Source of the DNA: Altererythrobacter sp. ZODW24
GTDB lineage: Bacteria > Pseudomonadota > Alphaproteobacteria > Sphingomonadales > Sphingomonadaceae
Assembly: GCF_003344885.1 (NCBI RefSeq)
Contig: NZ_CP031155.1
Span: forward strand, 744,001 to 808,000
Reading direction: 5' to 3'
Length of the DNA: 64,000 bases
A program made the translations under genes and the position numbers. The first letter of the stretch is position 1; the number at the start of each line of letters is the position of its first letter. Below, in pieces: positions 18,526 to 27,631 of this stretch. The notes under the pieces were generated by a model. It was given only the letters and a program-made list of their open reading frames with translations, searched no databases and was not told the DNA's origin.

Positions 18526-19608
18526 ATGAAAAACAGCAGTAAATTGCTGGCAGCAGTGAGCTCCGTTACGCTCGTCGCTCTCAGCTCTGCCCCGGCCTTC
18601 GCGGCTCCGGGCACAAAGGTGGGTGAAACCATCACCAACGAAGTGACCGTCGACTTCCAAGTCGGCGGCGTTGACCAAACCGAAGTCGTTGCAACCGATG
18701 ATGTTGCGATTGACCGTAAGGTAAACGTTACCGTCGCTGAAGTTGGTGATACCACCACTTCGACAACCCCAGGTGCTCCGAATGCCGTTACGGTATTTCA
18801 GGTAACCAACCTGACCAATGACGTCGTCGATTTCGATCTGACTGCAGTATCGCTTAACGGCACTGCAGCCCCGAACGGCGGACCAAACAGCACGTTCGAT
18901 GTTTCCAACATTCGGATCTATCTGGATGATGGCGGAACGCCGGGCGAATTCGACGGCACAAACACGCTTGTCACCTATCTGGACGAAGTACCAGCTGAAG
19001 GTGAAGCCGGCAGCATCGTAACAGTTCTCGTCGTGGCTGAAGTACCACTCGGCGTTGCAACTGGCGCGACTGCGGTTGTTTCGCTCGAAGCAGACGCCCA
19101 CGCAGGCGGCACAGCAAGCTCGCTGGGCGGCGAACTGACAAACACTGCAGGCGCTAATAACGCCGCATTAGTTGATACAGTTCTTGCCGATCTGGCGGGT
19201 GACGACGATGCAGCTGGTGACGGCGCATTCTCTGACCGTGACGATTACACGGTTCAGGCCGCTGCGCTTTCTGCCACGAAATCGAGCCGCATCATCAGCG
19301 ACCCGATTAACGGCGTAAGTGCCGATGCCAAGGCCATTCCTGGCGCAGTGATCGAATATTGCATCATTGTGTCGAATGCCAGCGGCAGCGCGACCGCCAC
19401 CAGCGTGGCGATCTCGGATCCTGTTCCTGCTGAAACGACGTTTAATGCCGGAACCATCCGCATTAACGGAACCGTTGATGGCACAGGCTACTGCGCCGCC
19501 GATGGTGCCGCAGGCGGTACCTTTGGTTCGAACACGGTCAGCGCAACGCTGAACGACCTTGCAGGCGGCGCGCAAAGCACGCTCGTCTTCCAGGCGACCA
19601 TCGACTGA
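18526..19608 (+). CDS. Secreted DUF11-type surface protein 3
   Basis: The protein has 360 residues with a signal peptide cut near residue 26 (PAFA before AP) and a good ribosome site (AAGGGA). Residues about 33-48 (GETITNEVTVDFQVGG) repeat the N-terminal module of protein 1. A middle beta domain follows. The C-terminal DUF11 module begins SATKSSRIISDPINGV and continues DAKAIPGAVIEYCI, closely matching the end of protein 5. Two cysteines in this module (YCI and GYCA) could form a disulfide, fitting export. It ends FQATID, like protein 1. Confidence 0.75.
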   Translation: MKNSSKLLAAVSSVTLVALSSAPAFAAPGTKVGETITNEVTVDFQVGGVDQTEVVATDDVAIDRKVNVTVAEVGDTTTSTTPGAPNAVTVFQVTNLTNDVVDFDLTAVSLNGTAAPNGGPNSTFDVSNIRIYLDDGGTPGEFDGTNTLVTYLDEVPAEGEAGSIVTVLVVAEVPLGVATGATAVVSLEADAHAGGTASSLGGELTNTAGANNAALVDTVLADLAGDDDAAGDGAFSDRDDYTVQAAALSATKSSRIISDPINGVSADAKAIPGAVIEYCIIVSNASGSATATSVAISDPVPAETTFNAGTIRINGTVDGTGYCAADGAAGGTFGSNTVSATLNDLAGGAQSTLVFQATID

Positions 19609-19652
19609 CGATGAGGCGGCGGCCTTCGGGTCGCCGCCATTTCGAGAGTAAC

Positions 19653-22600
19653 ATGCTGAAATTCCGTACCCTTCATGGCAAAACGTCAGCGCTGCTCGCA
19701 GCGCTGACTATTGCTGTGTCTGGTGCGGCCAGCGCGCAGACGATTGATAATGTCGCGAGCGCCAGCTGGACTTCGGGTGGTGAGAACCATTCAACCACTT
19801 CAAACCAAGTTTCCCTCGACGTGACACCAACCGGTGTGACGATTGAAACATTCCATCCTACCGCGGCGGCCGGGCGGAACATCACAGTGCAAACGCCAAT
19901 TTGCGGCTCAGCACCGATCAGCCTGCCTGGGATTTCCACCGGCTATAGCATCTCGACGTCAATCGAACGTGCTGACACTTTCCGCATTGGCGAGAACCTG
20001 TTCTTCCAGATCACCGCAGCAGCGGCCAACCTCGACAGCAGCGCGGAGGATAGCCTCACAGCAACCCTTACCGCGCCATCGGGTGACCGCGAAGAGATGC
20101 AGGTTTTCGAAACAGGCGCCAACACCGGTGTCTTCATCGGCGCCATCCCAACGCTCCGGACGCCCCCTGCGGTTGTGCAGGGCGATTGCCGTTTGAGCGT
20201 GGCTGACGGCCAGACGGTGACTATCGAAGCCAGCGTAAGCGGCCAACCGGGCGTTATCGCCACGGCAACGGTCATGTTGCTGGCTGATCCGTTCGGCGTT
20301 GTGTTCGACAGCGAGACCGGCGAGCCTGTCTCCGGTGCACAGGTAACGCTGGTTGATGCAGTTACCGGCCTGCCAGCCACTGTTTTCGCCGAAGATGGCG
20401 TAACCCCGTGGCCCTCCACAGTGATTTCGGGTCAACCGATTACCGATGCCGCAGGTAACACCTATCCGATTGGCGCTGGGGAATACTGGTTCCCGCTGAC
20501 GACTTTCGGCCAATACCGCATCGAAATTACACCTCCTGCGCCTTACAGTGCGCCCTCCGTGGTAACACCAGAGGAGGTTGCGAACCTGCGGCGCCCGGAC
20601 GGTCGGACATTTGACATCTCTGACGCGTCCTACGGAGGCACATTCGACCTGATCAGCTTGATTCCGGTGCAGATCGACATTCCTGTCGACCGCCCAGCCA
20701 TCGGCGTTTCGATCACAAAGTCGGTATCCCGGCCTAACGCCCTGCCCGGCGATGCGGTTTTCTACACGATTTCTATCCGTAACCCCGACACCGCCGCTGC
20801 GAAGCGCGATGTCACGGTCGTGGATACGCCGTCGCAATGGCTTCGCCTGCGCAAGAACTCCATCCGTATTGATGGCGTAGCCGCAGACGAGAACGTTTTC
20901 AGCATCACTCCAGATGGCAGCCAATTGAGCGTTGTGTTCGATACTGTCGCAGCCGGAGCCACACATAAGATCACCTATGCAATGGTCGTTCGCGCTGACG
21001 CGCCAGCCGGCCAAGCAGTCAACGTGGCAGCGGTAACGGACTCTAGAGATATTACTGCAACTACGCGCGCTAATATCCTGATTGAACGTGAAACTATTGG
21101 TTCGCGCATGACAATCATTGGCCGTATCACAGACGGCCCTTGCACCGTTGAAGCTGATCGCCGCGGTATCCCTGGCGTTCGTGTGATGCTGGAAGATGGC
21201 AGCTATGCCATCACCGATTTTGACGGCCGCTATCACTTCGAAGGCATCGTGCCTGGCACGCATGTCGCGCAGGCGCTAACGCAGACGCTGCCCGAGGGTA
21301 GTTCCTTCGTCGATTGCCACCGCTCCACCCGCAGCGCTGGAAGCGCCTCGTCGCGCTTTATCATCGGTCAGGGCGGTAGCCTTGTGGTTGCAGATTTCCA
21401 CGCAGTAGTGCCAGCAGGGGCCCTGCCCGAAATCACCGAGTATACAGACGTAGCGCCTAACGCTGCCGTGGGCGACGAAACAGCCGCTCGCCCAACGCTT
21501 GACGGAAACGATGCTCTGTTCGCCCAGTCGGCTAACCAGTCGACGACAAAGACTGCGTCGGGTGCCGACATCGACTTTGTCTCGCTCGGCGACGGCCCTA
21601 CCGAATTCCTCTTCCCAGAGCTCGGCCACAACCCGCGCGCTCCTGCAGTTCGCGTCGCGATCCGCCACCGTAAGGGTGAGCGCGTTGAGCTGTTCGTCAA
21701 TGGCGAGCCCGTTGGCGCATTGGCATTTGACGGCGCGAAGAAAGCTTCCGATGGCGATTACGCTGTTAGCCTTTGGCGCGGTGTTCCGCTGCCAAGCGAA
21801 AACACTGTCCTGACCGCCAAGGTTCTGGACAAGCAAGGCGCAGTGGTTGCTGATCTTTCGCGCAACGTCGCCTTCACATCGTCCCCTGCACGCGCAGAGA
21901 TCGTCAAAGGCCAGTCGCGTCTGATCGCTGACGGCGCGACCAATCCGGTCATCGCCGTGCGCATGACCGACCGCAAGGGTCGTCCTATCCGCAACGGCGT
22001 ATCCGGCGGTGTGACACTGAATTCACCTTATGAAAGCGCGCAGGCGCTCGAAGCGATGCAGCTTCGCCAGCTGTCGGGGCTCGGCAATTCCAGCCCGACT
22101 TGGACGATCGACGGCGATGACGGCATCGCGCTGATCGAGCTTGCTCCGACAATGGTTAGCGGGCCGCTGCGCCTCGACTTCACATTCACTGACGGCGAAG
22201 TAACCCGCACGCAGCAAATCGAAGACTGGGTTATTCCCGGCGCGCAAGAATGGACTGTAGTCGGCCTTGCAGAAGGCACGATTGGTTCGCGCAGCGTCGC
22301 CGACAACATGGAACGCAGTGGATCCTTCGACAGCGATCTGGGCGATGATGCTCGCATCGCGCTTTACGCCAAAGGCCGCGTACTCGGTAAGTTCCTTCTC
22401 ACTGTCTCCTATGACAGCGCAAAGGAAAAGGATGACACCGAGCTGCTCGGCTTCATCAATCCCAATGCATATTATACCGTATTCGCCGATGGTTCACGTC
22501 GCCAGTTCGATGCTGCGTCGAAGGAAAAGCTGTATGTCCGTATCGAGAGCGATACGTTCTATGCACTGTATGGCGATTTCGTTACTGGCTTCGACCAGAC

Positions 22601-24779
22601 CGAACTCGCTCGCTATGTCCGCACCGCCACTGGCGTTAAGGCAGAGGGCCGCGTTGGCCGCGTACACGCACAAGGCTTCGCCGCAGAGGTTACCTCACGC
22701 TATCGCCGCGACGAGATCCAGGGTGCCGGCATTACCGGCCCATACGATCTCTCGAGCCGTGCGATCAGCCCGAACAGCGAACGCGTTGTAATCGAAACAC
22801 GCGACCGCTTCCGTTCGGAAGTGATCGTCAGCACACGTGAGCTTGCACGCTTCATCGATTATGACATCGACATCCTCTCGGGCACGATCAGCTTCAGCTC
22901 GCCTGTACTGAGCCGCGATTTCGATCTGAACCCGCAGTTCATCGTAATCGACTATGAAACCGAAACACTGGGCAGCACCAACGAATGGAATGCCGGTGTT
23001 CGTGCCGACTACACCACTTCGGACGGTGTCCTGCGCATTGGCGCCACCGCCATCACGGACAAGGGCGACGAAGCCCGCACCGACATGGCCGCTATCGACC
23101 TGCGCGCACGCATCAGTGCCAACACAGAAATCCGCGGCGAAATCGGCGCGAGCCGCACCAATGGCGAAACCGACACGGCATGGCTTCTTGAACTCGAGCA
23201 TCACACCGGTGACGTTGATGTACTGGCTTACATGCGTTCGCTGCAGGCGGGATATGGCCTAGCCCAACAGAACGCTGCCGAGCGCGGCCGCCGCAAGATT
23301 GGCTTCGACGCACGTTATGCACCAAGCGACAAGTTCTCGGTCGTTGGTAGCATCTGGCGTGACGACAGCCTGACTGACGACGCGCGCCGCCAGGCCATTC
23401 AGGTCAGCGGATCATACCGCGTTGCCGATACCGATCTTCGGCTTGGCATTGCCCGCTATTCCGACCGCACCGCCGATGGCGCGACCGGCACCTCCACTGT
23501 GCTCGAAGGTGGCGTGACACAGCGCCTTCTCGGCAATCGCCTTGAGTTGAGTGCAACTAGCAGTATTGCTATTGAAGGCACTGATTCTATTGATTTACCT
23601 ACTCGTCACCGTATTGCAGCGCGTTATGCGCTCACCAACGCCGTACGCCTGATCGGTAGCTACGAAATCTCGTCGGGCGATGCGATTGACGCGCGTAACT
23701 TCAACGCCGGTGTCGAATTGACGCCGTGGTCCGGCGCACGCGTTCTGACCAGCCTTGGCCAGCAGGACATCAAGGAACTCGGCAAGCGCACTTATGCAGC
23801 TTACGGCCTCGCCCAGTCTTTCAACGTCGGCAGCAATCTGACACTCGACGCAACCATTGATGGCAACAAGACCATCGGCGGCGGCGACTTCACTGGTGTT
23901 GTAAATCCTGAGCAGCCTGTGGCCGGCGGCGGACAGATTAGCCAGTCGGGCGCATTGTTCGAAGACTTCACTGCAGCGACGCTGGGCGCGACATGGCGCA
24001 AGGATCGCTGGTCCGCCACGGGACGCGCTGAATATCGTGACGGCGAATTTGCCGACCGCACCGGCTTCACCTTTGGCGCGATCCGCCAGCTTGGCGAAGG
24101 CAGCGTCATTGGTTCAGGCTTCACATGGACCCGCGCCGAAGGCTCGAACGGCCAGACTACTGAAATTTTCGACGGCGCAATTTCCGCCGCGCACCGCCCT
24201 GCCGAATCCGAATTCGCCTTCTTGACGAAGCTCGAATATCGCAGCGACAAAGTTACCAATGCGGTCGCCGGTGAATCTGGTGCAGTGGGCCAGACCGCCC
24301 TCATCGTGAACGGCGATGCAAAATCACGCCGCCTGATCGGAAGCGTTTCGACCAACTGGTCGCCCAATGGCATGGATAATGAAGACGACATCGCCAACAG
24401 CGAAGGCATGTATCGCCGCAGCGAATTCGGCGTGTTTGTTGGCGGACGTTACAATTTCGACAGCTACGATGGCTTTGATCTTAAAGGCTTCACTGCTCTT
24501 GGCGGTGTGGACGCACGCATCGGCATCGGCGAGCGCATCGAAGTTGGCGCAACCGCAACCGTGCGCAGCAATCTGACCGACAACGTCACCAGCTACTCGA
24601 TCGGCCCTCAAGTTGGCTTCACTCCGGCTGACGGCGTGCTGCTGACGGTGGGCTATAACATCACCGGTTTCCGCGATGATGATTTCTCCGCCGCGCGCAA
24701 CACCGACAAGGGTATTTACGCAGCTGTTCGCATGAAGTTCGACGCAGACACGTTTTCGTTCCTCGGGTTAGGTCGGTGA
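19653..24779 (+). CDS. Giant DUF11/Cna-B-like outer-membrane beta-barrel protein
   Basis: The ATG at 19653 gives a signal peptide (SGAASA before QT, residue 28) and 1,708 residues. The order is: shared N-terminal motif IDNVASASWTSGG (30-43); beta domains with a carbohydrate-like region; a DUF11 module at about 349-460; a Cna-B/carboxypeptidase-regulatory-like module at about 489-560 with two Cys; a further beta region; and from about 866 a long barrel-like part. The barrel part includes FYALYGDF and IDYDIDILSGTISFSSP, motifs I remember from a recurrent proteobacterial outer-membrane family with SdrD-B-like domains. The repeated amphipathic strands run to the C-terminus. Role: probably the membrane anchor or exporter of the cassette (inference). 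Confidence 0.75.
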   Translation: MLKFRTLHGKTSALLAALTIAVSGAASAQTIDNVASASWTSGGENHSTTSNQVSLDVTPTGVTIETFHPTAAAGRNITVQTPICGSAPISLPGISTGYSISTSIERADTFRIGENLFFQITAAAANLDSSAEDSLTATLTAPSGDREEMQVFETGANTGVFIGAIPTLRTPPAVVQGDCRLSVADGQTVTIEASVSGQPGVIATATVMLLADPFGVVFDSETGEPVSGAQVTLVDAVTGLPATVFAEDGVTPWPSTVISGQPITDAAGNTYPIGAGEYWFPLTTFGQYRIEITPPAPYSAPSVVTPEEVANLRRPDGRTFDISDASYGGTFDLISLIPVQIDIPVDRPAIGVSITKSVSRPNALPGDAVFYTISIRNPDTAAAKRDVTVVDTPSQWLRLRKNSIRIDGVAADENVFSITPDGSQLSVVFDTVAAGATHKITYAMVVRADAPAGQAVNVAAVTDSRDITATTRANILIERETIGSRMTIIGRITDGPCTVEADRRGIPGVRVMLEDGSYAITDFDGRYHFEGIVPGTHVAQALTQTLPEGSSFVDCHRSTRSAGSASSRFIIGQGGSLVVADFHAVVPAGALPEITEYTDVAPNAAVGDETAARPTLDGNDALFAQSANQSTTKTASGADIDFVSLGDGPTEFLFPELGHNPRAPAVRVAIRHRKGERVELFVNGEPVGALAFDGAKKASDGDYAVSLWRGVPLPSENTVLTAKVLDKQGAVVADLSRNVAFTSSPARAEIVKGQSRLIADGATNPVIAVRMTDRKGRPIRNGVSGGVTLNSPYESAQALEAMQLRQLSGLGNSSPTWTIDGDDGIALIELAPTMVSGPLRLDFTFTDGEVTRTQQIEDWVIPGAQEWTVVGLAEGTIGSRSVADNMERSGSFDSDLGDDARIALYAKGRVLGKFLLTVSYDSAKEKDDTELLGFINPNAYYTVFADGSRRQFDAASKEKLYVRIESDTFYALYGDFVTGFDQTELARYVRTATGVKAEGRVGRVHAQGFAAEVTSRYRRDEIQGAGITGPYDLSSRAISPNSERVVIETRDRFRSEVIVSTRELARFIDYDIDILSGTISFSSPVLSRDFDLNPQFIVIDYETETLGSTNEWNAGVRADYTTSDGVLRIGATAITDKGDEARTDMAAIDLRARISANTEIRGEIGASRTNGETDTAWLLELEHHTGDVDVLAYMRSLQAGYGLAQQNAAERGRRKIGFDARYAPSDKFSVVGSIWRDDSLTDDARRQAIQVSGSYRVADTDLRLGIARYSDRTADGATGTSTVLEGGVTQRLLGNRLELSATSSIAIEGTDSIDLPTRHRIAARYALTNAVRLIGSYEISSGDAIDARNFNAGVELTPWSGARVLTSLGQQDIKELGKRTYAAYGLAQSFNVGSNLTLDATIDGNKTIGGGDFTGVVNPEQPVAGGGQISQSGALFEDFTAATLGATWRKDRWSATGRAEYRDGEFADRTGFTFGAIRQLGEGSVIGSGFTWTRAEGSNGQTTEIFDGAISAAHRPAESEFAFLTKLEYRSDKVTNAVAGESGAVGQTALIVNGDAKSRRLIGSVSTNWSPNGMDNEDDIANSEGMYRRSEFGVFVGGRYNFDSYDGFDLKGFTALGGVDARIGIGERIEVGATATVRSNLTDNVTSYSIGPQVGFTPADGVLLTVGYNITGFRDDDFSAARNTDKGIYAAVRMKFDADTFSFLGLGR

Positions 24780-24851
24780 TGGGAAATGATCCGATCAGCG
24801 TTTAACCTTAGCACCTTGTTAACCATACTTTGGCATCTAGCCCTAATGTGG

Positions 24852-26801
24852 ATGAGCACGGCAAACAGGAACCTGTCCAAGATCTTTTCGGTGTCCGCGA
24901 AGGTCATTGTCATGTTGGTTTTGACCTGCGTCGCGCAAACCGCCCATGCACAGACGGTCACGACCTATACAAATACGACAGACACAGCGACTAACGGCCT
25001 GAATGAGACCGCGGCATCGTGCGCTAACCCTCTTGTCCGAACATTTAATGTCGGGACAAGCTTTCTGGTGGGTGACGTCAACATTGGTGTTCTTGCCGCA
25101 CACACATATCGCGGCGACTTGGTTATGACGTTGACGTCACCGGACAGCACAGTTGTCAGCTTGACGACAGGCTCGGGCAGCATTGGGGCCGATAATTTCA
25201 ACGTTCTCTTTGATGATAGCGCGGGCGCAAACATATCCACCCATACCGGCACGGATACTGCAACTGCATCAACCGTGGTGCCGACATATCAGCGCAGTTT
25301 CCGTCCGACATCACCACTAAGCGCTTTCAATGGCACTGCCGCATCCGGCACATGGACGCTGCGCGTCTGTGATCAGTTTAACCAAGACAGCGGCACCTTC
25401 TATCAAACCGATTTGATCCTTACCTTGGTGCCCACGGCTTATGCTGACCTATCGCTGACCAAGGCGGTCAGCAATACGGCACCCGCAAGCGTCAGTTACA
25501 CTTTGTCGGTTACCAACGCGTCGGCATCACCTAGCACGGCGACTGGTGTGGTTGTTCGCGACCTGCTCCCAGCGGGCGTGAACTATGTCAGCTCTTCGGG
25601 AGCATATAACTCCGCTACAGGTGACTGGACCGTCGGCTCCATTGCCCCTGGTCAAACGCAGACGTTGACGATCAATGCAACTGTCAATGCAACTGCAGGC
25701 GCGACTATCACCAACACCGCTGAAGTCACGGCTTCATCGCAAGTTGACATCGATTCAACCGTCAACAACGGGATTACGACTGAAGACGATTACGCGAGCC
25801 AAAGCTTCACAGTGTCGGGACCGCGCGTTGCTGGAACGCCGCCAAACCTCAGTGCCTTCTGTCCCGCAAATCAGCGGTTCTTTGATTGGCAGGGAAGAGC
25901 TTGGACACCCGGAACGACCAACAATAGCTACACGTTGACCGGCATCGGGTCGATCAATTTCGGCCTCACCACAGATGTCGCGTTTGTGACCGGTTCGCCT
26001 GCGATCAACACTACAAACACGGGCGGCGTTGGAGCTACCGAACAAGGGCTGTTCATCAATCTCAACAACAGCATGGTTTCTGATCAAGCTACGGCTGTCA
26101 TAACGTTGCCCACCGCTGTGCCAGGGTTGCAATTCACTATCTTCGATATCGATTTCGGGAACAACAGTTTCGCGGACAAAGTAACTGTCACTGGCAGTTA
26201 CAATAACACAACCGTGTTGCCCATTTTGACGAATGGGACTGCGAACTATGTTGTTGGCAATACTGCAATTGGTGACGTATCCTCAGCCGGCGGGGATGCA
26301 GACGGCAATGTTGTGGTGACCTTCACCTCTGCAGTCGATACGATCACAGTAAATTACGGCAACCACACGACCGCGCCGATCGATCCCGGCAATCAGTTTA
26401 TGACGATCCACGATATTACCTTTTGCAATCCGCAGGCGACAATTGTTGCTGCCAAGACCAGCTCGATTGTGTCAGATCCAGTCAATGGTACCACCGACGC
26501 CAAGGCAATCCCGGGGGCAATTGTACGCTACTGCATCACACTCACAAACACGGGCAGTGGCACTGCTACCAATTTGATTGCGGCTGACGCTTTGCCGCCT
26601 GAATTTGCCTATACGGCAGCAAGTATCAAATCAGGCACAACTTGCGCCGGAGCAGCTACCGTTGAAGATGATAACAACACAGGCGCCGATGAAAGTGATC
26701 CCATAGGCGCGTCAGTTGCAGCCAGCACACTAACGATTACCGGAGCCACCCTTCCCCCAACAGGAGTGATCGCAGTAACGTTCGATGGAACCATCAACTA
26801 A
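24852..26801 (+). CDS. Secreted protein 5: P-domain plus two DUF11 modules
   Basis: In-frame ATGs lie at 24786, 24846 and 24852. The last is preferred because it gives a plausible signal peptide (cut after AQTAHA, about residue 34) and 649 residues; the start is uncertain. Residues about 35-196 resemble the proprotein-convertase P-domain (AHTYRGDLVMTLTSPDST, then SGTWTLRVCDQF). Then come a DUF11 module (197-285), a beta-sandwich with Cys at both ends (about 327-530), and a C-terminal DUF11 module whose SIVSDPVNGTTDAKAIPGA nearly copies that of protein 3. It ends FDGTIN. No protease domain is present. Confidence 0.72.
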   Translation: MSTANRNLSKIFSVSAKVIVMLVLTCVAQTAHAQTVTTYTNTTDTATNGLNETAASCANPLVRTFNVGTSFLVGDVNIGVLAAHTYRGDLVMTLTSPDSTVVSLTTGSGSIGADNFNVLFDDSAGANISTHTGTDTATASTVVPTYQRSFRPTSPLSAFNGTAASGTWTLRVCDQFNQDSGTFYQTDLILTLVPTAYADLSLTKAVSNTAPASVSYTLSVTNASASPSTATGVVVRDLLPAGVNYVSSSGAYNSATGDWTVGSIAPGQTQTLTINATVNATAGATITNTAEVTASSQVDIDSTVNNGITTEDDYASQSFTVSGPRVAGTPPNLSAFCPANQRFFDWQGRAWTPGTTNNSYTLTGIGSINFGLTTDVAFVTGSPAINTTNTGGVGATEQGLFINLNNSMVSDQATAVITLPTAVPGLQFTIFDIDFGNNSFADKVTVTGSYNNTTVLPILTNGTANYVVGNTAIGDVSSAGGDADGNVVVTFTSAVDTITVNYGNHTTAPIDPGNQFMTIHDITFCNPQATIVAAKTSSIVSDPVNGTTDAKAIPGAIVRYCITLTNTGSGTATNLIAADALPPEFAYTAASIKSGTTCAGAATVEDDNNTGADESDPIGASVAASTLTITGATLPPTGVIAVTFDGTIN

Positions 26802-26878
26802 ATCTAAGCAAAAACAGCGATCAAATTTTTAGGCAGAAATTAACCTTTTCTGCACCTTGACCCGTCACAAGATACCGC
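26802..26878. other. Short gap with a 7-base inverted repeat around TTAACC
   Basis: GCAGAAA (26833-26839) and TTTCTGC (26847-26853) form a perfect dyad with TTAACCT between them. No T-run follows in either direction, so it is not a normal terminator. It may be an operator or promoter element for the small ORF that follows. Confidence 0.35.
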
Positions 26879-27031
26879 ATGATCAAGAATTGTCTTCTTT
26901 TAGGCCTCGTGCTGATTTTCGCCGTCAATTTCGGTTTGATCGACCTTGACGAAGTGCGGAAAGATCTCACGACATGGAGCGGTGATCCGAACAAGTCGAT
27001 GACGAGTTCGCGCGGTTCTGACTGGGGCTAA
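26879..27031 (+). CDS. Possible 50-residue small membrane or secreted protein
   Basis: An ATG at 26879 opens a frame to the TAA at 27029. The product begins MIKNCLLLGLVLIFAVNFGL, a positively charged tip plus one hydrophobic helix, followed by a polar tail (DLDEVRKDLTTWSGDP and GSDWG at the end). A Cys at residue 5 is too early for a lipobox. The ribosome site is weak. No homologue is recalled. It lies between the surface cassette and queF on the cassette strand. Confidence 0.4.
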   Translation: MIKNCLLLGLVLIFAVNFGLIDLDEVRKDLTTWSGDPNKSMTSSRGSDWG

Positions 27032-27050
27032 TCCAAGCCGAAGCTAAGGC

Positions 27051-27524
27051 CTAACCGCGCCCGCGGTAACCAGCAACACCCTGTTCCGGCACCCAAAGCC
27101 CTTCAGGCGGCGCGCCAGTTTGCCAAAATACATCAATGGGAATACCTCCGCGCGGATACCAATATCCGCCGATGCGAAGCCAACGCGGCTTCATTTCCTC
27201 GTTGAGGCGCTGTCCGATACCGACGGTCACATCCTCGTGAAAACCGGCGTGATCGCGGAACGAGCCCAGAAACAACTTGAGCGACTTCGATTCGACAATG
27301 GTTTCACCCGGCGCATAATCAATCACCAAATGGGCAAAGTCGGGCTGGCCGGTTACTGGGCACAGCGACGTAAACTCTGGCGCCGCAAAACGCGCCAGAT
27401 AGAGAGCTCCGGTGCGCGGATTAGGTACGTAATCAAGCACTGCCTCCCCGGGAGAAGCGGGAAGCGGTGTTTGCTGACCCAGAAAACGCGGGCCGGATTC
27501 GTCTGATATAGGTGTGTCCGTCAT
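27051..27524 (-). CDS. queF: NADPH-dependent 7-cyano-7-deazaguanine reductase QueF
   Basis: The ATG at 27524 gives 157 residues, the short unimodular form. QueF reduces preQ0 to preQ1 in queuosine synthesis. The catalytic Cys is in [13 protein letters not shown]. The NADPH motif [13 protein letters not shown] is complete, and GFHED carries the conserved His and Glu. It is a lone gene here with no other que genes nearby, which is common. Confidence 0.93.
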   Translation of the reverse strand: MTDTPISDESGPRFLGQQTPLPASPGEAVLDYVPNPRTGALYLARFAAPEFTSLCPVTGQPDFAHLVIDYAPGETIVESKSLKLFLGSFRDHAGFHEDVTVGIGQRLNEEMKPRWLRIGGYWYPRGGIPIDVFWQTGAPPEGLWVPEQGVAGYRGRG

Positions 27525-27631
27525 GCCGCGCTGATGCAATTAAAGGCGGCGTAACACAAGTGACACAGTGGACAGGGCGAGTTCAGAGCGTATTCAGCGC
27601 TACCCGTGTTGTCGCAAGTATCAGCGTGTAA

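Noticed and set aside
19959-21263. A 434-residue minus-strand frame inside the giant surface gene
   Set aside because: It is antisense to a well-supported coding sequence, with no recognisable domain and Cys/His/Arg-heavy shadow composition.
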